Below, piece after piece: positions 1-7,778 of a stretch of DNA of 22,561 nucleotides. The notes below the pieces were generated by a model. It had not been told where the DNA came from. It saw only the letters and a program-made list of their open reading frames with translations, and searched no databases. The position numbers and the translations under genes were made by a program. Source of the stretch: JBJXHB01 sp046160725 (GTDB lineage: Bacteria > Pseudomonadota > Gammaproteobacteria > Burkholderiales > Burkholderiaceae_C); assembly GCA_046160725.1 (NCBI GenBank), contig JBJXHB010000131.1:1-22561 (forward strand). The letters run 5' to 3'. Positions within the stretch are counted from its first letter, which is position 1. Each line of letters begins with the position of its first letter.

Positions 1-177
1 ACGATCGAGCACGAGGCGTGGAACGACAGCGACCAGACGCGCGTGATATTGCTGTTCGAAATCTGGCGACCCGAGCTGACCGATGCCGAGCGTGACTGGG
101 TCTGCCGCCTGTTCGAGGCCATCGACCGGCAGGCTGACGGCCAGCAGGGTGATGGCCGTCGGGCCTGGAGCATTTGA
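1..177 (+). CDS. Aspartyl/asparaginyl beta-hydroxylase domain protein, 3' end only
   Basis: This is the C-terminal 58 codons of a gene that begins left of the window and stops with TGA at 175-177. The visible peptide starts TIEHEAWNDSD and continues through a RVILLFEIWRPELT-type strand. It matches, almost residue for residue, the C-terminus of the complete hydroxylase at 6405-7703 (TIEHEARNDSD, then IFDIWHPELT). The His of IEHEA corresponds to the second iron-binding histidine of the aspartyl beta-hydroxylase family, and the Arg ten residues later fits the 2-oxoglutarate-binding Arg. The last 20 or so residues (rich in Gln, Gly and Arg) diverge from the paralogue. Whether the missing part carries TPR repeats like the paralogue cannot be seen. 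Family assignment is firm; the substrate is unknown. Confidence 0.85.
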   Translation, partial: TIEHEAWNDSDQTRVILLFEIWRPELTDAERDWVCRLFEAIDRQADGQQGDGRRAWSI

Positions 178-402
178 CCGGCCGGTGATGTAAGAACTTT
201 GTCGTGCAGCATGGAGCTGATCCAGCTGACGTTGCGCAAAGGCGACCCTTGAGTGCGGGGCTATCGCTTTCCCTAGGCAAAGCCGGCCTTTACGCACGGT
301 GACAATTCAGAGACATGTACGGAACCTGCATGCCCCGGCGCCGTGGTGCTGTCGGGGATGACAAGCATCCGACGTTTCTCAGTCTTCCTCACCGGAGTTC
401 AC

Positions 403-3102
403 ATGTTCAGACGCAACCACGTCAGCAAGGCCATGCTGCTGGCTTTCGGCAGCCTCGCCCTGTCGATCGCGACCTCGGCCACGGCACAGACCCAGCGGGT
501 CGAGGTGACCGGGTCCAACATCAAGCGCGCCGACCTCGAAGGGCCGCAACCGGTCTTCTCGATCAAGCGCGAGGACATCGAGCGCTCGGGCGCCGCGACG
601 CTGAACGACCTTCTCAGCGGTACCCCGGTGATCAGCGGTGGCACGTTCAACGAGAACACCCAGTCGGGCAACTCGTTCGCTCCCGGCACCGCGGCCATCT
701 CCCTGCGCGGCCTGGGCAGCCAGACCACCTTGATCCTGCTGAACGGCCGGCGCATTGCCAACTACGGCTTCGCACAGAACCTGAACGAGGGCTTCGTCGA
801 CCTGAACAGCATTCCGCTCAATGCGGTCGAGCGCATCGACATCCTGAAGGACGGCGCATCGGCGGTCTATGGCTCGGACGCCATCGCCGGCGTGGTCAAC
901 GTGATCCTGCGCAAGGACTTCACCGGGGTCGAGGTCGGCACCAGCTTCAGCACCACGACGCGGGGCGACGGCGAGGAGACCCGAGCCTCGGCGACGCTGG
1001 GCACGGGCAACGACCGCTTCAACGTGATGTTGATGGTCGACTACTACAACCGCGAGAAGGTCAGAGCGGCCGATCGCGCGTTCTCGAAGAACGCCGACAA
1101 GCGTGGCGACGGCCCTGGCGGCCGCGATGTGCGCTCTCCGACCGGCAACCCCGGCTACTGGCGTGGCGGGACGGGCAACGTCAACACCCCGTTCACCACC
1201 TGTCCGGCCAACAGCATCGTGCCGGCGGCCAGCCTGGGGGTTGGCGGTGGCGGCAACGTGTGCGCGTACAACTTTGCGCCGGACAACGACCTTTCGCCCG
1301 CGACAGAGCGTATCGGCGGTTTCGGCCAACTGCGCTTCAAGCTGACCAAGGACGCCGAGGTCTTCGCCGAGGCGCTGCTGAACAGCAACTCGACCAGCAA
1401 CAGCTCGGCGCCGACGCCTGCAGGCTTCAACATCCCAGCCAATCATCCGGACAAGCCGATCGGCAGCACCTTTAATGCCGTGAGCTACCGGACGGTCGAG
1501 GCTGGCCTGCGCCTGTCGACCATCGACACCGACTCCAGCCGCTTCGTGGCCGGCATCCGTGGCACCCTGGCCGGCTTTGACCTCGAGGCTGCTGCCATGC
1601 AGGCCAAGAGCAAGACCGTGAACCAGGGCTACAACTTCATCATCCAGGAGCGGGCTCAGGAGGCCTTCAACGGCACGCTGGCGGGCTTCGCCGGCCAGTT
1701 CTACCGGGTGATCGACCCGTCGCTGAACTCGCCGGCCATGATTGCCGCGATCAAGATCGACCCTAAGCGGGTCGGCGAGAGCGAGCTGAACGCCATCGAC
1801 CTCAAGCTCAGCCGCGAGCTGTTCCAGATGGCGGGCGGCATGGCCGCCGTGGCGGCCGGTATCGAGTCACGCAAGGAGGAGGTGTCGGACACCCCTGACT
1901 TCCGTACCAGCCTGCTCAATCCGAACCGCGTCACGGTTGCGGGTTCCGGCGGCACCGCCGTGATCGGCTCCCGCAAGCTGAATTCCGCCTTCGCCGAGTT
2001 CTCCCTGCCGGCGTTCAAGGGTTTCGAGGCGCAGGTCGCGCTGCGCACCGACGACTACTCTGACTTCGGGCGCGCCAACACGCCGAAGGTGGCGGTCAGC
2101 TTCAAGCCGATGAAGAACCTGCTGCTGCGCGCCGGCGTTGCAAAGGGCTTCCGCGCACCGTCCCTGGCTGAGCTGTACCTGGGCGTGTCGACCAGCTTCC
2201 CGACGGTGCAGGACACGCCGCGCTGCCGCGCCTACCAGGCCGGTTACGGTGCCACGGACCCGCGCACGGTGGCGGTCTGCGGCCCCGGCGGCAACGGGGC
2301 TTCGGCGCAGGTTCGTACGGAGTTCCAGGGCGCCATCGCCTCGGGCATCCCGCTGTCGCCGGAGAAGTCCGAGAGCAACAGCCTGGGCATGGTGTTCGAT
2401 GTGACCGACAACCTGTCGGTGTCGGCTGACGTGTACTACATCGACCACAAGAACCGCATCCTGTCGCCGACGGCGGCCTTCATTCTGGCCAACGCCAACC
2501 TGTTCCCCGGCGCGATTGTCAGAAACGACCCGGCCGGTGACGACATCGCCATCGGCGCGCCAGGGTCCCTGAGGGGCGTCAGCGGCGACCTGGTCACCGG
2601 CATCAAGCGGACCTTCTTCAACGCGTCGCGCCAGCGCACGCACGGCATTGACGCCGATGCCACGTACCGCTGGAACCTGGGCGATCGGGGTCGCATTTCC
2701 GCCAAGACGGCCTTCACCTACATTGGCGGCCTGAAGCGACAGCTCAACCCCGGGCAGGCGCTGATCGAATTGGCCGACACCTACCAGTTCCCGCGCTGGC
2801 GCAACACCAGCTCGGTGGCCTGGTCCAAGGGCAGCTGGCAGTCCAGCCTGACGCTCAACACCATCGGTTCCTATGAAGACAACTTCTTCGTCGGCAACAG
2901 CGCGGTGCGGGTCAAGGCGATGTACACGCTGGACGCGCAAGTCCAGTACACCGGCATCAAGAACATGCGCATCGTGGTCGGTGGCCGCAACATCACCGAC
3001 GAGAAGCCGCCCTTCTCCAACAACGATTGGCAGGGCTTCGACACCAGCACCCACAGCCCGAACGGTGCAAGCCTGTACATGCGCGCGAACTACAAGTTCT
3101 GA
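403..3102 (+). CDS. TonB-dependent outer-membrane receptor (first of a tandem pair)
   Basis: A protein of about 899 residues from the ATG at 403. I prefer this start to the in-frame GTG at 343: GGAG at 394-397 is well spaced, the N-terminus MFRRN resembles MFKRT of the next receptor, and a signal peptide then follows at once, with likely cleavage after SATA (residue 28). The mature N-terminus carries QRVEVTG, a TonB-box-like segment. A plug domain follows (roughly 45-170), with LRGLGSQTTLILLNGRR and GASAVYGSDAIAGVVN signatures. The rest is a beta-barrel ending in aromatic Phe (NYKF), usual for outer-membrane proteins. Cys pairs in predicted loops may form disulfides. The family imports siderophores, vitamins, saccharides or peptides using ExbBD-TonB energy; the ligand is not identifiable. 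The tandem receptor and a beta-hydroxylase downstream suggest a shared substrate. Confidence 0.93.
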   Translation: MFRRNHVSKAMLLAFGSLALSIATSATAQTQRVEVTGSNIKRADLEGPQPVFSIKREDIERSGAATLNDLLSGTPVISGGTFNENTQSGNSFAPGTAAISLRGLGSQTTLILLNGRRIANYGFAQNLNEGFVDLNSIPLNAVERIDILKDGASAVYGSDAIAGVVNVILRKDFTGVEVGTSFSTTTRGDGEETRASATLGTGNDRFNVMLMVDYYNREKVRAADRAFSKNADKRGDGPGGRDVRSPTGNPGYWRGGTGNVNTPFTTCPANSIVPAASLGVGGGGNVCAYNFAPDNDLSPATERIGGFGQLRFKLTKDAEVFAEALLNSNSTSNSSAPTPAGFNIPANHPDKPIGSTFNAVSYRTVEAGLRLSTIDTDSSRFVAGIRGTLAGFDLEAAAMQAKSKTVNQGYNFIIQERAQEAFNGTLAGFAGQFYRVIDPSLNSPAMIAAIKIDPKRVGESELNAIDLKLSRELFQMAGGMAAVAAGIESRKEEVSDTPDFRTSLLNPNRVTVAGSGGTAVIGSRKLNSAFAEFSLPAFKGFEAQVALRTDDYSDFGRANTPKVAVSFKPMKNLLLRAGVAKGFRAPSLAELYLGVSTSFPTVQDTPRCRAYQAGYGATDPRTVAVCGPGGNGASAQVRTEFQGAIASGIPLSPEKSESNSLGMVFDVTDNLSVSADVYYIDHKNRILSPTAAFILANANLFPGAIVRNDPAGDDIAIGAPGSLRGVSGDLVTGIKRTFFNASRQRTHGIDADATYRWNLGDRGRISAKTAFTYIGGLKRQLNPGQALIELADTYQFPRWRNTSSVAWSKGSWQSSLTLNTIGSYEDNFFVGNSAVRVKAMYTLDAQVQYTGIKNMRIVVGGRNITDEKPPFSNNDWQGFDTSTHSPNGASLYMRANYKF

Positions 3103-3169
3103 TGCACTCATAAGGGGCACCCCAGATCAGTGTCGACGCTGATCAAGGGATAACCCTTAATCGCCTACT

Positions 3170-3195
3170 AGGCCGCGAGCGATCGCGGCCTTTTT
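3170..3195 (+). terminator. Rho-independent terminator after the first TonB receptor
   Basis: A perfect 9-bp stem (AGGCCGCGA and TCGCGGCCT) closes a GCGA tetraloop and runs into TTTTT at 3191-3195. It lies 68 bases after the receptor stop. Two smaller hairpins precede it: GATCAGTG/CGCTGATC around 3125-3144 and AAGGG/CCCTT at 3145-3158. This makes the two receptors separate transcription units, at least in part. Confidence 0.85.
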
Positions 3196-3248
3196 CGTTG
3201 ATGCGTGGGCGCCACAGACGATGCCAAAGACGGGTTTCCCTGACCGTG

Positions 3249-3284
3249 TTCGCGAAACATGACTATGACAATTCGCGATGTTTC
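3249..3284. promoter_or_regulatory. Repeat-rich possible operator upstream of the second TonB receptor
   Basis: TTCGCGA occurs twice (3249-3255 and 3272-3278). The same block contains a perfect inverted repeat GAAACAT (3254-3260) and ATGTTTC (3278-3284), and the motif TGACAATTC (3266-3274). The block ends about 100 bases before the receptor start at 3384. TGACAATTC also occurs at 300-308 in front of the first receptor. The repeats are directly visible; a role as a regulator binding site is inference, and no convincing -35/-10 pair was found. Confidence 0.3.
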
Positions 3285-3383
3285 CAGCGCCGCGTTGCAG
3301 CCGCCCTACAAGGTCGGTCTTCAGCCGGGCGGAATCAGGTCTATCGATCAACTCTCTTTCGCGACTAGAGGCGGGGCACACAT

Positions 3384-6278
3384 ATGTTTAAGAGAACCAG
3401 AGTCAGTTCGGCCATCCTGGCCGGTTCGCTGGGCGGCCTGTTCATGGCCGGCACGGCAATCGCGCAGGAACGCGTGGAAATCACGGGTTCGCGCATCAAG
3501 ACCACCCAGACCGAGACGGCGTCGCCCGTCATCCAGCTGGGTGCCGAGGCCATCAAGATCGAGGCCGTCCGCGACGTCGAGTCGCTGCTGAACAACCTGC
3601 CGCAGGTCTTTGCCGACCAGGGCGCCCAGGTGTCCAACGGTGCCACCGGTACCGCCACGGTCAACCTGCGCAACCTGGGCGCCGCGCGCACCCTGGTGCT
3701 GGTCAATGGCCGCCGTCTCCCGGCCGGCAGCCCGCGATCGCTGCCCTCCGACCTGAACCAGATTCCGATCTCGCTGATCAAGCGCGTCGAGGTGCTGACC
3801 GGCGGCGCGTCCGCGGTCTACGGCTCCGACGCCGTTGCCGGCGTGGTGAACTTCGTCATGAATGACCGCTTCGAGGGCATCCAGGCGGAAGTCAACCACC
3901 AGTTCTACAACCACCAGCAGCAGAACCCGCGCAACATCAATGCGGCGTTGAACGCGCGTGGCTTTCCGATCCCCGGCGACAAGTCGGCCGACGGCAAGAC
4001 CAACGACTTCAGCCTGACGATGGGTGCCAACTTCGGCAACGGCAAGGGCAACGCGACGCTCTTCGTCAGCCGCAAGCAGACCCAGCCGCTGCTGCAGTCC
4101 GAGCGCGACTTCACGGCCTGTGCGTTGAACGCCGGTGCGACCGCCTTCACCTGCGGCGGCTCCGGAACCAGCTTCCCGGGACAGTTCACCGACTTCGCGA
4201 CGTTCGCCCTCACGGTGGCCGATGCCCAGGGTGGCGTGCGCAACTATGTCGGCGCCCAGGATGCCTACAACTTCGGTCCGCTGAACTACTTCCAGCGTCC
4301 GTCCGACCGCTACACGGCGGCGGCCTACGGCCGTTACGACATCAGCCCGATGGCGCGTGTCTACACCGAACTGAACTTCCACGACGACCACACCGTCGCA
4401 CAGATTGCACCGTCGGGTGCGTTCTTCTTCGCGGCAACCGGTGCCAATGCGGTCCGCTTCGAGAACCCCCTGCTGTCGGCAGCCTGGCGCACCGCGCTGG
4501 GCCTGAACGCGCCGGGCGACACGGTCGACATGTACATCGCCCGACGCAACGTCGAGGGCGGCGGGCGCCAGGACGACATCCGCCACACCTCGTACCGTGG
4601 CGTGCTGGGCGTCAAGGGCGACCTGAACAAGGACTGGAGCTACGACCTGTCGACCCAGGTCGGCCGCGTGGTCTACCAGGAGACCTACAAGAACGACTTC
4701 TCCAACGCCCGGCTGGCCCGCGCGCTGGACGTGGTGGACGACGGCAACGGCAATGCGGTCTGCCGCACCTTTCTGAACGGGACGGACACGGCCTGCGTGC
4801 CCTGGAACATCTGGCGCCTGGGCGGCGTGACGCCGGCCTCGCTGGCCTATGTGTCGACCCCCGGCTTCCAGAAGGGCTTCACCTCGCAGTCGGTCACGAC
4901 CCTGTCGTTGTTCGGTGACCTGGGTGCCTATGGCATCAAGTCGCCGGCTGCGACGACCCCAGTGAACATCGTCGTCGGCGCCGAGCGCCGCACGGAGCAG
5001 ATGGACCTGTCCACCGACACCGCCTTCACCACCGGCGACCTCGCCGGCCAAGGCGGGCCGACGATCGGCGTTGCCGGCAAGTACTCGGTCACGGACATCT
5101 TCGGCGAAATCCGAATCCCGCTGGTCGAGGGCAAGCCGATGGCCGAGTTGCTGAACCTGACCGGCACCTATCGCCGGTCGGACTACAGCACGAAGAAGAA
5201 GACCGATGCCTTCGGCCTCGGGCTGGAATGGGCACCGGTGCGCGCCGTCAAGCTGCGTGCCAGCTACCAGGAGGCCGTCCGGGCACCGAACATCATCGAG
5301 CTGTTCGCCGCCCAAGGCCTTGGGTTGTATGACAACAACGGCGGCGATCCCTGCTCCGGTGCTGTGGTCGGCGGCCGCGCACAGGGCGGCACCGGTGCCA
5401 CATTGGCCGAGTGCCAGCGCACCGGCGTCACGCCGCAGCAGTTCGGGACCATTCCGGACAGCCCGGCGGGACAGTTCAACCAGATCACCGGCGGCAACCC
5501 GAACCTGAACCCGGAGAAGGCGAAGACGACCACGTTCGGCATCGTCCTGTCGCCGATCCGTGACCTGAACGTGACGATCGACTACTTCGATATCAAGGTC
5601 AACGACATCATCACGAATCCACCAGCCGTCGAGGTTCTGAACGGCTGTCTCGCCACCGGCGCCCTGTGCAACCTGATCCAACGCGACGGCATCGGGTCCC
5701 TGTGGGCGACCAACAACGCCTTCATCACGGTCCTGAACAACAACTTGGCGTCCCGGGCCACGCAGGGTATCGACTTCGCGGCCGACTATCGGTTGGGGCT
5801 GGGGGCGATGGGCCGGGTGGACCTGTCCTACATCGGCACGTATCTGAAGAAGTTCTACCAGGTGAATCGGCCGGGGACGGCCGGCTTCGAGTGCGCTGGG
5901 TACTACGGCGGCGTTTGCGGCACGCCGCTGCCGGAGATCCGCCACAAGATCCGGGCCACCTGGACGACGCCGTGGAATCTGCAGGTGTCCGCGACCGTCC
6001 GTCACATCGACGGCGTGTCCCAGGATTCGACCAACCCGCAGATCGGTGGCGCCATCAACGGTGCGATGCGCACGCTGGGTGCACGGCAGTACCTGGACCT
6101 GGCTGCGTCCTATCAGCTGACCAAGAACCTGCTGGTCCGCGGCGCGGTCAACAACGTGCTGGACAAGGACCCGCCGCTGCGGTCCAACGGTGCCGGCTTC
6201 GCGAACGGCAACACCTATCCGGTGGTGTACGACGCGGCCGGTCGCCGTGTCTCTCTGAACGTGACCGCCACGTTCTGA
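3384..6278 (+). CDS. TonB-dependent outer-membrane receptor (second of a tandem pair)
   Basis: A 964-residue receptor starting at ATG 3384, with a purine-rich AGAGGCGGGG just upstream. The signal peptide is likely cleaved after AIA (residue 27), leaving QERVEITG as a TonB-box-like N-terminus. The plug domain spans about residues 40-170 and shows LRNLGAARTLVLVNGRR and GASAVYGSDAVAGVVNF signatures. The barrel ends in VTATF, with the terminal Phe expected of an outer-membrane protein. Several close Cys pairs (for example in NGCLATGALCN) suggest disulfide-closed extracellular loops. It is paralogous to the preceding receptor in architecture and N-terminus but is clearly diverged. A strong terminator follows, then the beta-hydroxylase gene. 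Long antisense open frames over this gene are GC-driven shadows. The transported substrate is unknown. Confidence 0.94.
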   Translation: MFKRTRVSSAILAGSLGGLFMAGTAIAQERVEITGSRIKTTQTETASPVIQLGAEAIKIEAVRDVESLLNNLPQVFADQGAQVSNGATGTATVNLRNLGAARTLVLVNGRRLPAGSPRSLPSDLNQIPISLIKRVEVLTGGASAVYGSDAVAGVVNFVMNDRFEGIQAEVNHQFYNHQQQNPRNINAALNARGFPIPGDKSADGKTNDFSLTMGANFGNGKGNATLFVSRKQTQPLLQSERDFTACALNAGATAFTCGGSGTSFPGQFTDFATFALTVADAQGGVRNYVGAQDAYNFGPLNYFQRPSDRYTAAAYGRYDISPMARVYTELNFHDDHTVAQIAPSGAFFFAATGANAVRFENPLLSAAWRTALGLNAPGDTVDMYIARRNVEGGGRQDDIRHTSYRGVLGVKGDLNKDWSYDLSTQVGRVVYQETYKNDFSNARLARALDVVDDGNGNAVCRTFLNGTDTACVPWNIWRLGGVTPASLAYVSTPGFQKGFTSQSVTTLSLFGDLGAYGIKSPAATTPVNIVVGAERRTEQMDLSTDTAFTTGDLAGQGGPTIGVAGKYSVTDIFGEIRIPLVEGKPMAELLNLTGTYRRSDYSTKKKTDAFGLGLEWAPVRAVKLRASYQEAVRAPNIIELFAAQGLGLYDNNGGDPCSGAVVGGRAQGGTGATLAECQRTGVTPQQFGTIPDSPAGQFNQITGGNPNLNPEKAKTTTFGIVLSPIRDLNVTIDYFDIKVNDIITNPPAVEVLNGCLATGALCNLIQRDGIGSLWATNNAFITVLNNNLASRATQGIDFAADYRLGLGAMGRVDLSYIGTYLKKFYQVNRPGTAGFECAGYYGGVCGTPLPEIRHKIRATWTTPWNLQVSATVRHIDGVSQDSTNPQIGGAINGAMRTLGARQYLDLAASYQLTKNLLVRGAVNNVLDKDPPLRSNGAGFANGNTYPVVYDAAGRRVSLNVTATF

Positions 6279-6324
6279 TCAGCCATGGCTCGCGGCTCGC
6301 AAGAGCTGCAGCCTGGGCTCGACG

Positions 6325-6353
6325 GGGCCGCACCTTCGGGTGCGGCCCTTTTT
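6325..6353 (+). terminator. Rho-independent terminator after the second TonB receptor
   Basis: A perfect 10-bp stem GGGCCGCACC/GGTGCGGCCC closes a C(TTCG)G tetraloop and is followed by TTTTT at 6349-6353. It begins 46 bases after the receptor stop and only 52 bases before the beta-hydroxylase start. The hydroxylase therefore either has its own promoter in that short gap or depends on readthrough. Confidence 0.92.
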
Positions 6354-6404
6354 CTTGGCCGGTGACAATGCGGCCTCCACCGCCGTTACCAACTACGCCA
6401 CTCC

Positions 6405-7703
6405 ATGAACGCAGCCGCCGGCTTGCCGCCTGACCTTGCCGAAAGCGCACGGACCGCGTCATCGGCCGCCGAGCGTGGCGACGAGGGGCAGGCGGTCGCA
6501 GGCTGGGCCCGCATCTTGGCGCAGCGGCCCAACCATGTCCCGACACTGCGTGCCATTGCCGAGTTCTCGCTCGCACGGCGTGACGTCACATCGGCGCGGC
6601 GGGCCTTCCAACGCGTGGCGGACCTTGAACCGGGCGATCCACAGTCATGGATCCAGTTGGGACTGGCCTGCCGTGCCGACCGAGACGATGCGGGTGAGGC
6701 CGATGCGCTGACCCGGGCGTTGACGATCGACCCCAAGGACCTGATGGCCCTGCTGATGCGAGGCGACCTGCTGCAGCGCCAGGGCCGCCAGCCCGAAGCG
6801 GCGCGCGCCTATGCAGCGGCCGTGGCCGTGGCGCCGCCGCTGGACCGGGTGGTCGAGCATCTCAGGGCGCCGCTGCGGCAGGCGATGGAGGTGAGCAGCC
6901 AGCATCAGCAAGCGTACGCAGCCTTCGTCGACCGATTCATCGACGAGCGGCGAGGCGCGCTGGGCGTGGATCAACTCGACCGCTTCCGCCTGTCCCTGGA
7001 CATCCTGCTGGGCCGCAAGAAGCGCTACGACGCCCAGCCCATGGGCTACTACTTTCCGGACCTCAAGCCAGTGGAGTTCTTCGAGCGATCCCGCTTCCCG
7101 TGGCTGGCGCCGATCGAGGCGGCTACCGACGCGATCCGCGGCGAGTTCGAGGCTGTCCTGGCGGCCGACCGGGGGTTCACGCCCTATCTGACCTATTCGC
7201 CCGACATGCCGCTGGAACAATGGGCCGAGTTGAACCAGTCGCTGCGCTGGAGCGCCTTCCACCTGATCAAGGACGGCCTGCGGGTGGATGCGAACGCGGA
7301 CCGGTGCCCGCAGACCATGGCCGCCATCTCTCCTGCGCCACAGCCGGACCAGCCGGGCCGCACGCCGGTCGCGCTGTTCTCGATGCTCAAGCCGCGCACC
7401 CGCATCCCGCCACATGTGGGTGTCAGCAACGCACGGCTGCTGGTGCACCTGCCGTTGATCATCCCGCCGGACTGCATCTACCGCGTCGGCAACTCATGGC
7501 GGCCCTGGAAGCTGGGCGAGGCCTTCATCTTCGACGACACCATCGAGCACGAGGCCCGCAACGACAGCGACCGGCTGCGCGCGGTGCTGATCTTCGACAT
7601 CTGGCATCCCGAGCTCACCGAGCCCGAGCGCCGCATGATCGGTGAGCTGGCGCGTGCGCAGGATGCCTTCAATGGCTCTGCACCGGCGGGTTACGGCTCC
7701 TGA
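6405..7703 (+). CDS. TPR protein with aspartyl/asparaginyl beta-hydroxylase domain
   Basis: A 432-residue protein. Residues about 20-145 form TPR-like helical repeats (for example the segment ending DLEPGDPQSWIQLG and that around LTIDPKDLMALL). Residues about 320-410 match the aspartyl/asparaginyl beta-hydroxylase fold, a Fe(II)/2-oxoglutarate dioxygenase. IPPHVG supplies His337 with Gly339 where most related enzymes have an acidic ligand, FDDTIEHEA supplies His382, and Arg392 fits the 2-oxoglutarate Arg ten residues later. This two-histidine arrangement is characteristic of the AspH family. There is no signal peptide, so it should act in the cytoplasm. No clear Shine-Dalgarno precedes ATG 6405. 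Family members hydroxylate Asp/Asn side chains in proteins or peptides; the partner here is unknown. Its C-terminus is paralogous to the partial gene at 1-177, so the two receptors are flanked by hydroxylase genes. Confidence 0.9.
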   Translation: MNAAAGLPPDLAESARTASSAAERGDEGQAVAGWARILAQRPNHVPTLRAIAEFSLARRDVTSARRAFQRVADLEPGDPQSWIQLGLACRADRDDAGEADALTRALTIDPKDLMALLMRGDLLQRQGRQPEAARAYAAAVAVAPPLDRVVEHLRAPLRQAMEVSSQHQQAYAAFVDRFIDERRGALGVDQLDRFRLSLDILLGRKKRYDAQPMGYYFPDLKPVEFFERSRFPWLAPIEAATDAIRGEFEAVLAADRGFTPYLTYSPDMPLEQWAELNQSLRWSAFHLIKDGLRVDANADRCPQTMAAISPAPQPDQPGRTPVALFSMLKPRTRIPPHVGVSNARLLVHLPLIIPPDCIYRVGNSWRPWKLGEAFIFDDTIEHEARNDSDRLRAVLIFDIWHPELTEPERRMIGELARAQDAFNGSAPAGYGS

Positions 7704-7712
7704 ACGTGAAGA

Positions 7713-7731
7713 CGGCGCCCTTGAGGCGCCG
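7713..7731. terminator. Hairpin between convergent genes, weak bidirectional terminator
   Basis: A perfect 7-bp stem CGGCGCC/GGCGCCG with loop CTTGA lies in the 75-base gap between the hydroxylase (+) and the dehydrogenase (-). Only short T runs flank it (CACTTTGCT on +), so intrinsic termination is plausible but not strong. Confidence 0.45.
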
Positions 7732-7778
7732 CACTTTGCTGTCCGGGCCGTTGCGACCGGCGTCTGCCGTTCAAAGGG

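Noticed and set aside
343..402. GTG at 343 as start of the first receptor
   Set aside because: It would put 20 extra residues before the signal peptide. The ATG at 403 has a well-spaced GGAG and matches the start of the paralogous receptor.
549..761. Other overlapping open frames of 60-140 codons throughout the window
   Set aside because: They overlap well-supported genes in other frames, lack ribosome sites and recognisable domains, and show the Arg/Ala/Pro composition of GC-rich shadow frames.
3348..6005. An 885-codon antisense open frame opposite the second TonB receptor, and a similar 417-codon frame at 1867-3120
   Set aside because: High GC at third positions keeps antisense frames open. 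The translations are Arg/Val/Gly/Gln-rich with no domain, while the sense strand encodes clear receptors with signal peptides and C-terminal Phe.
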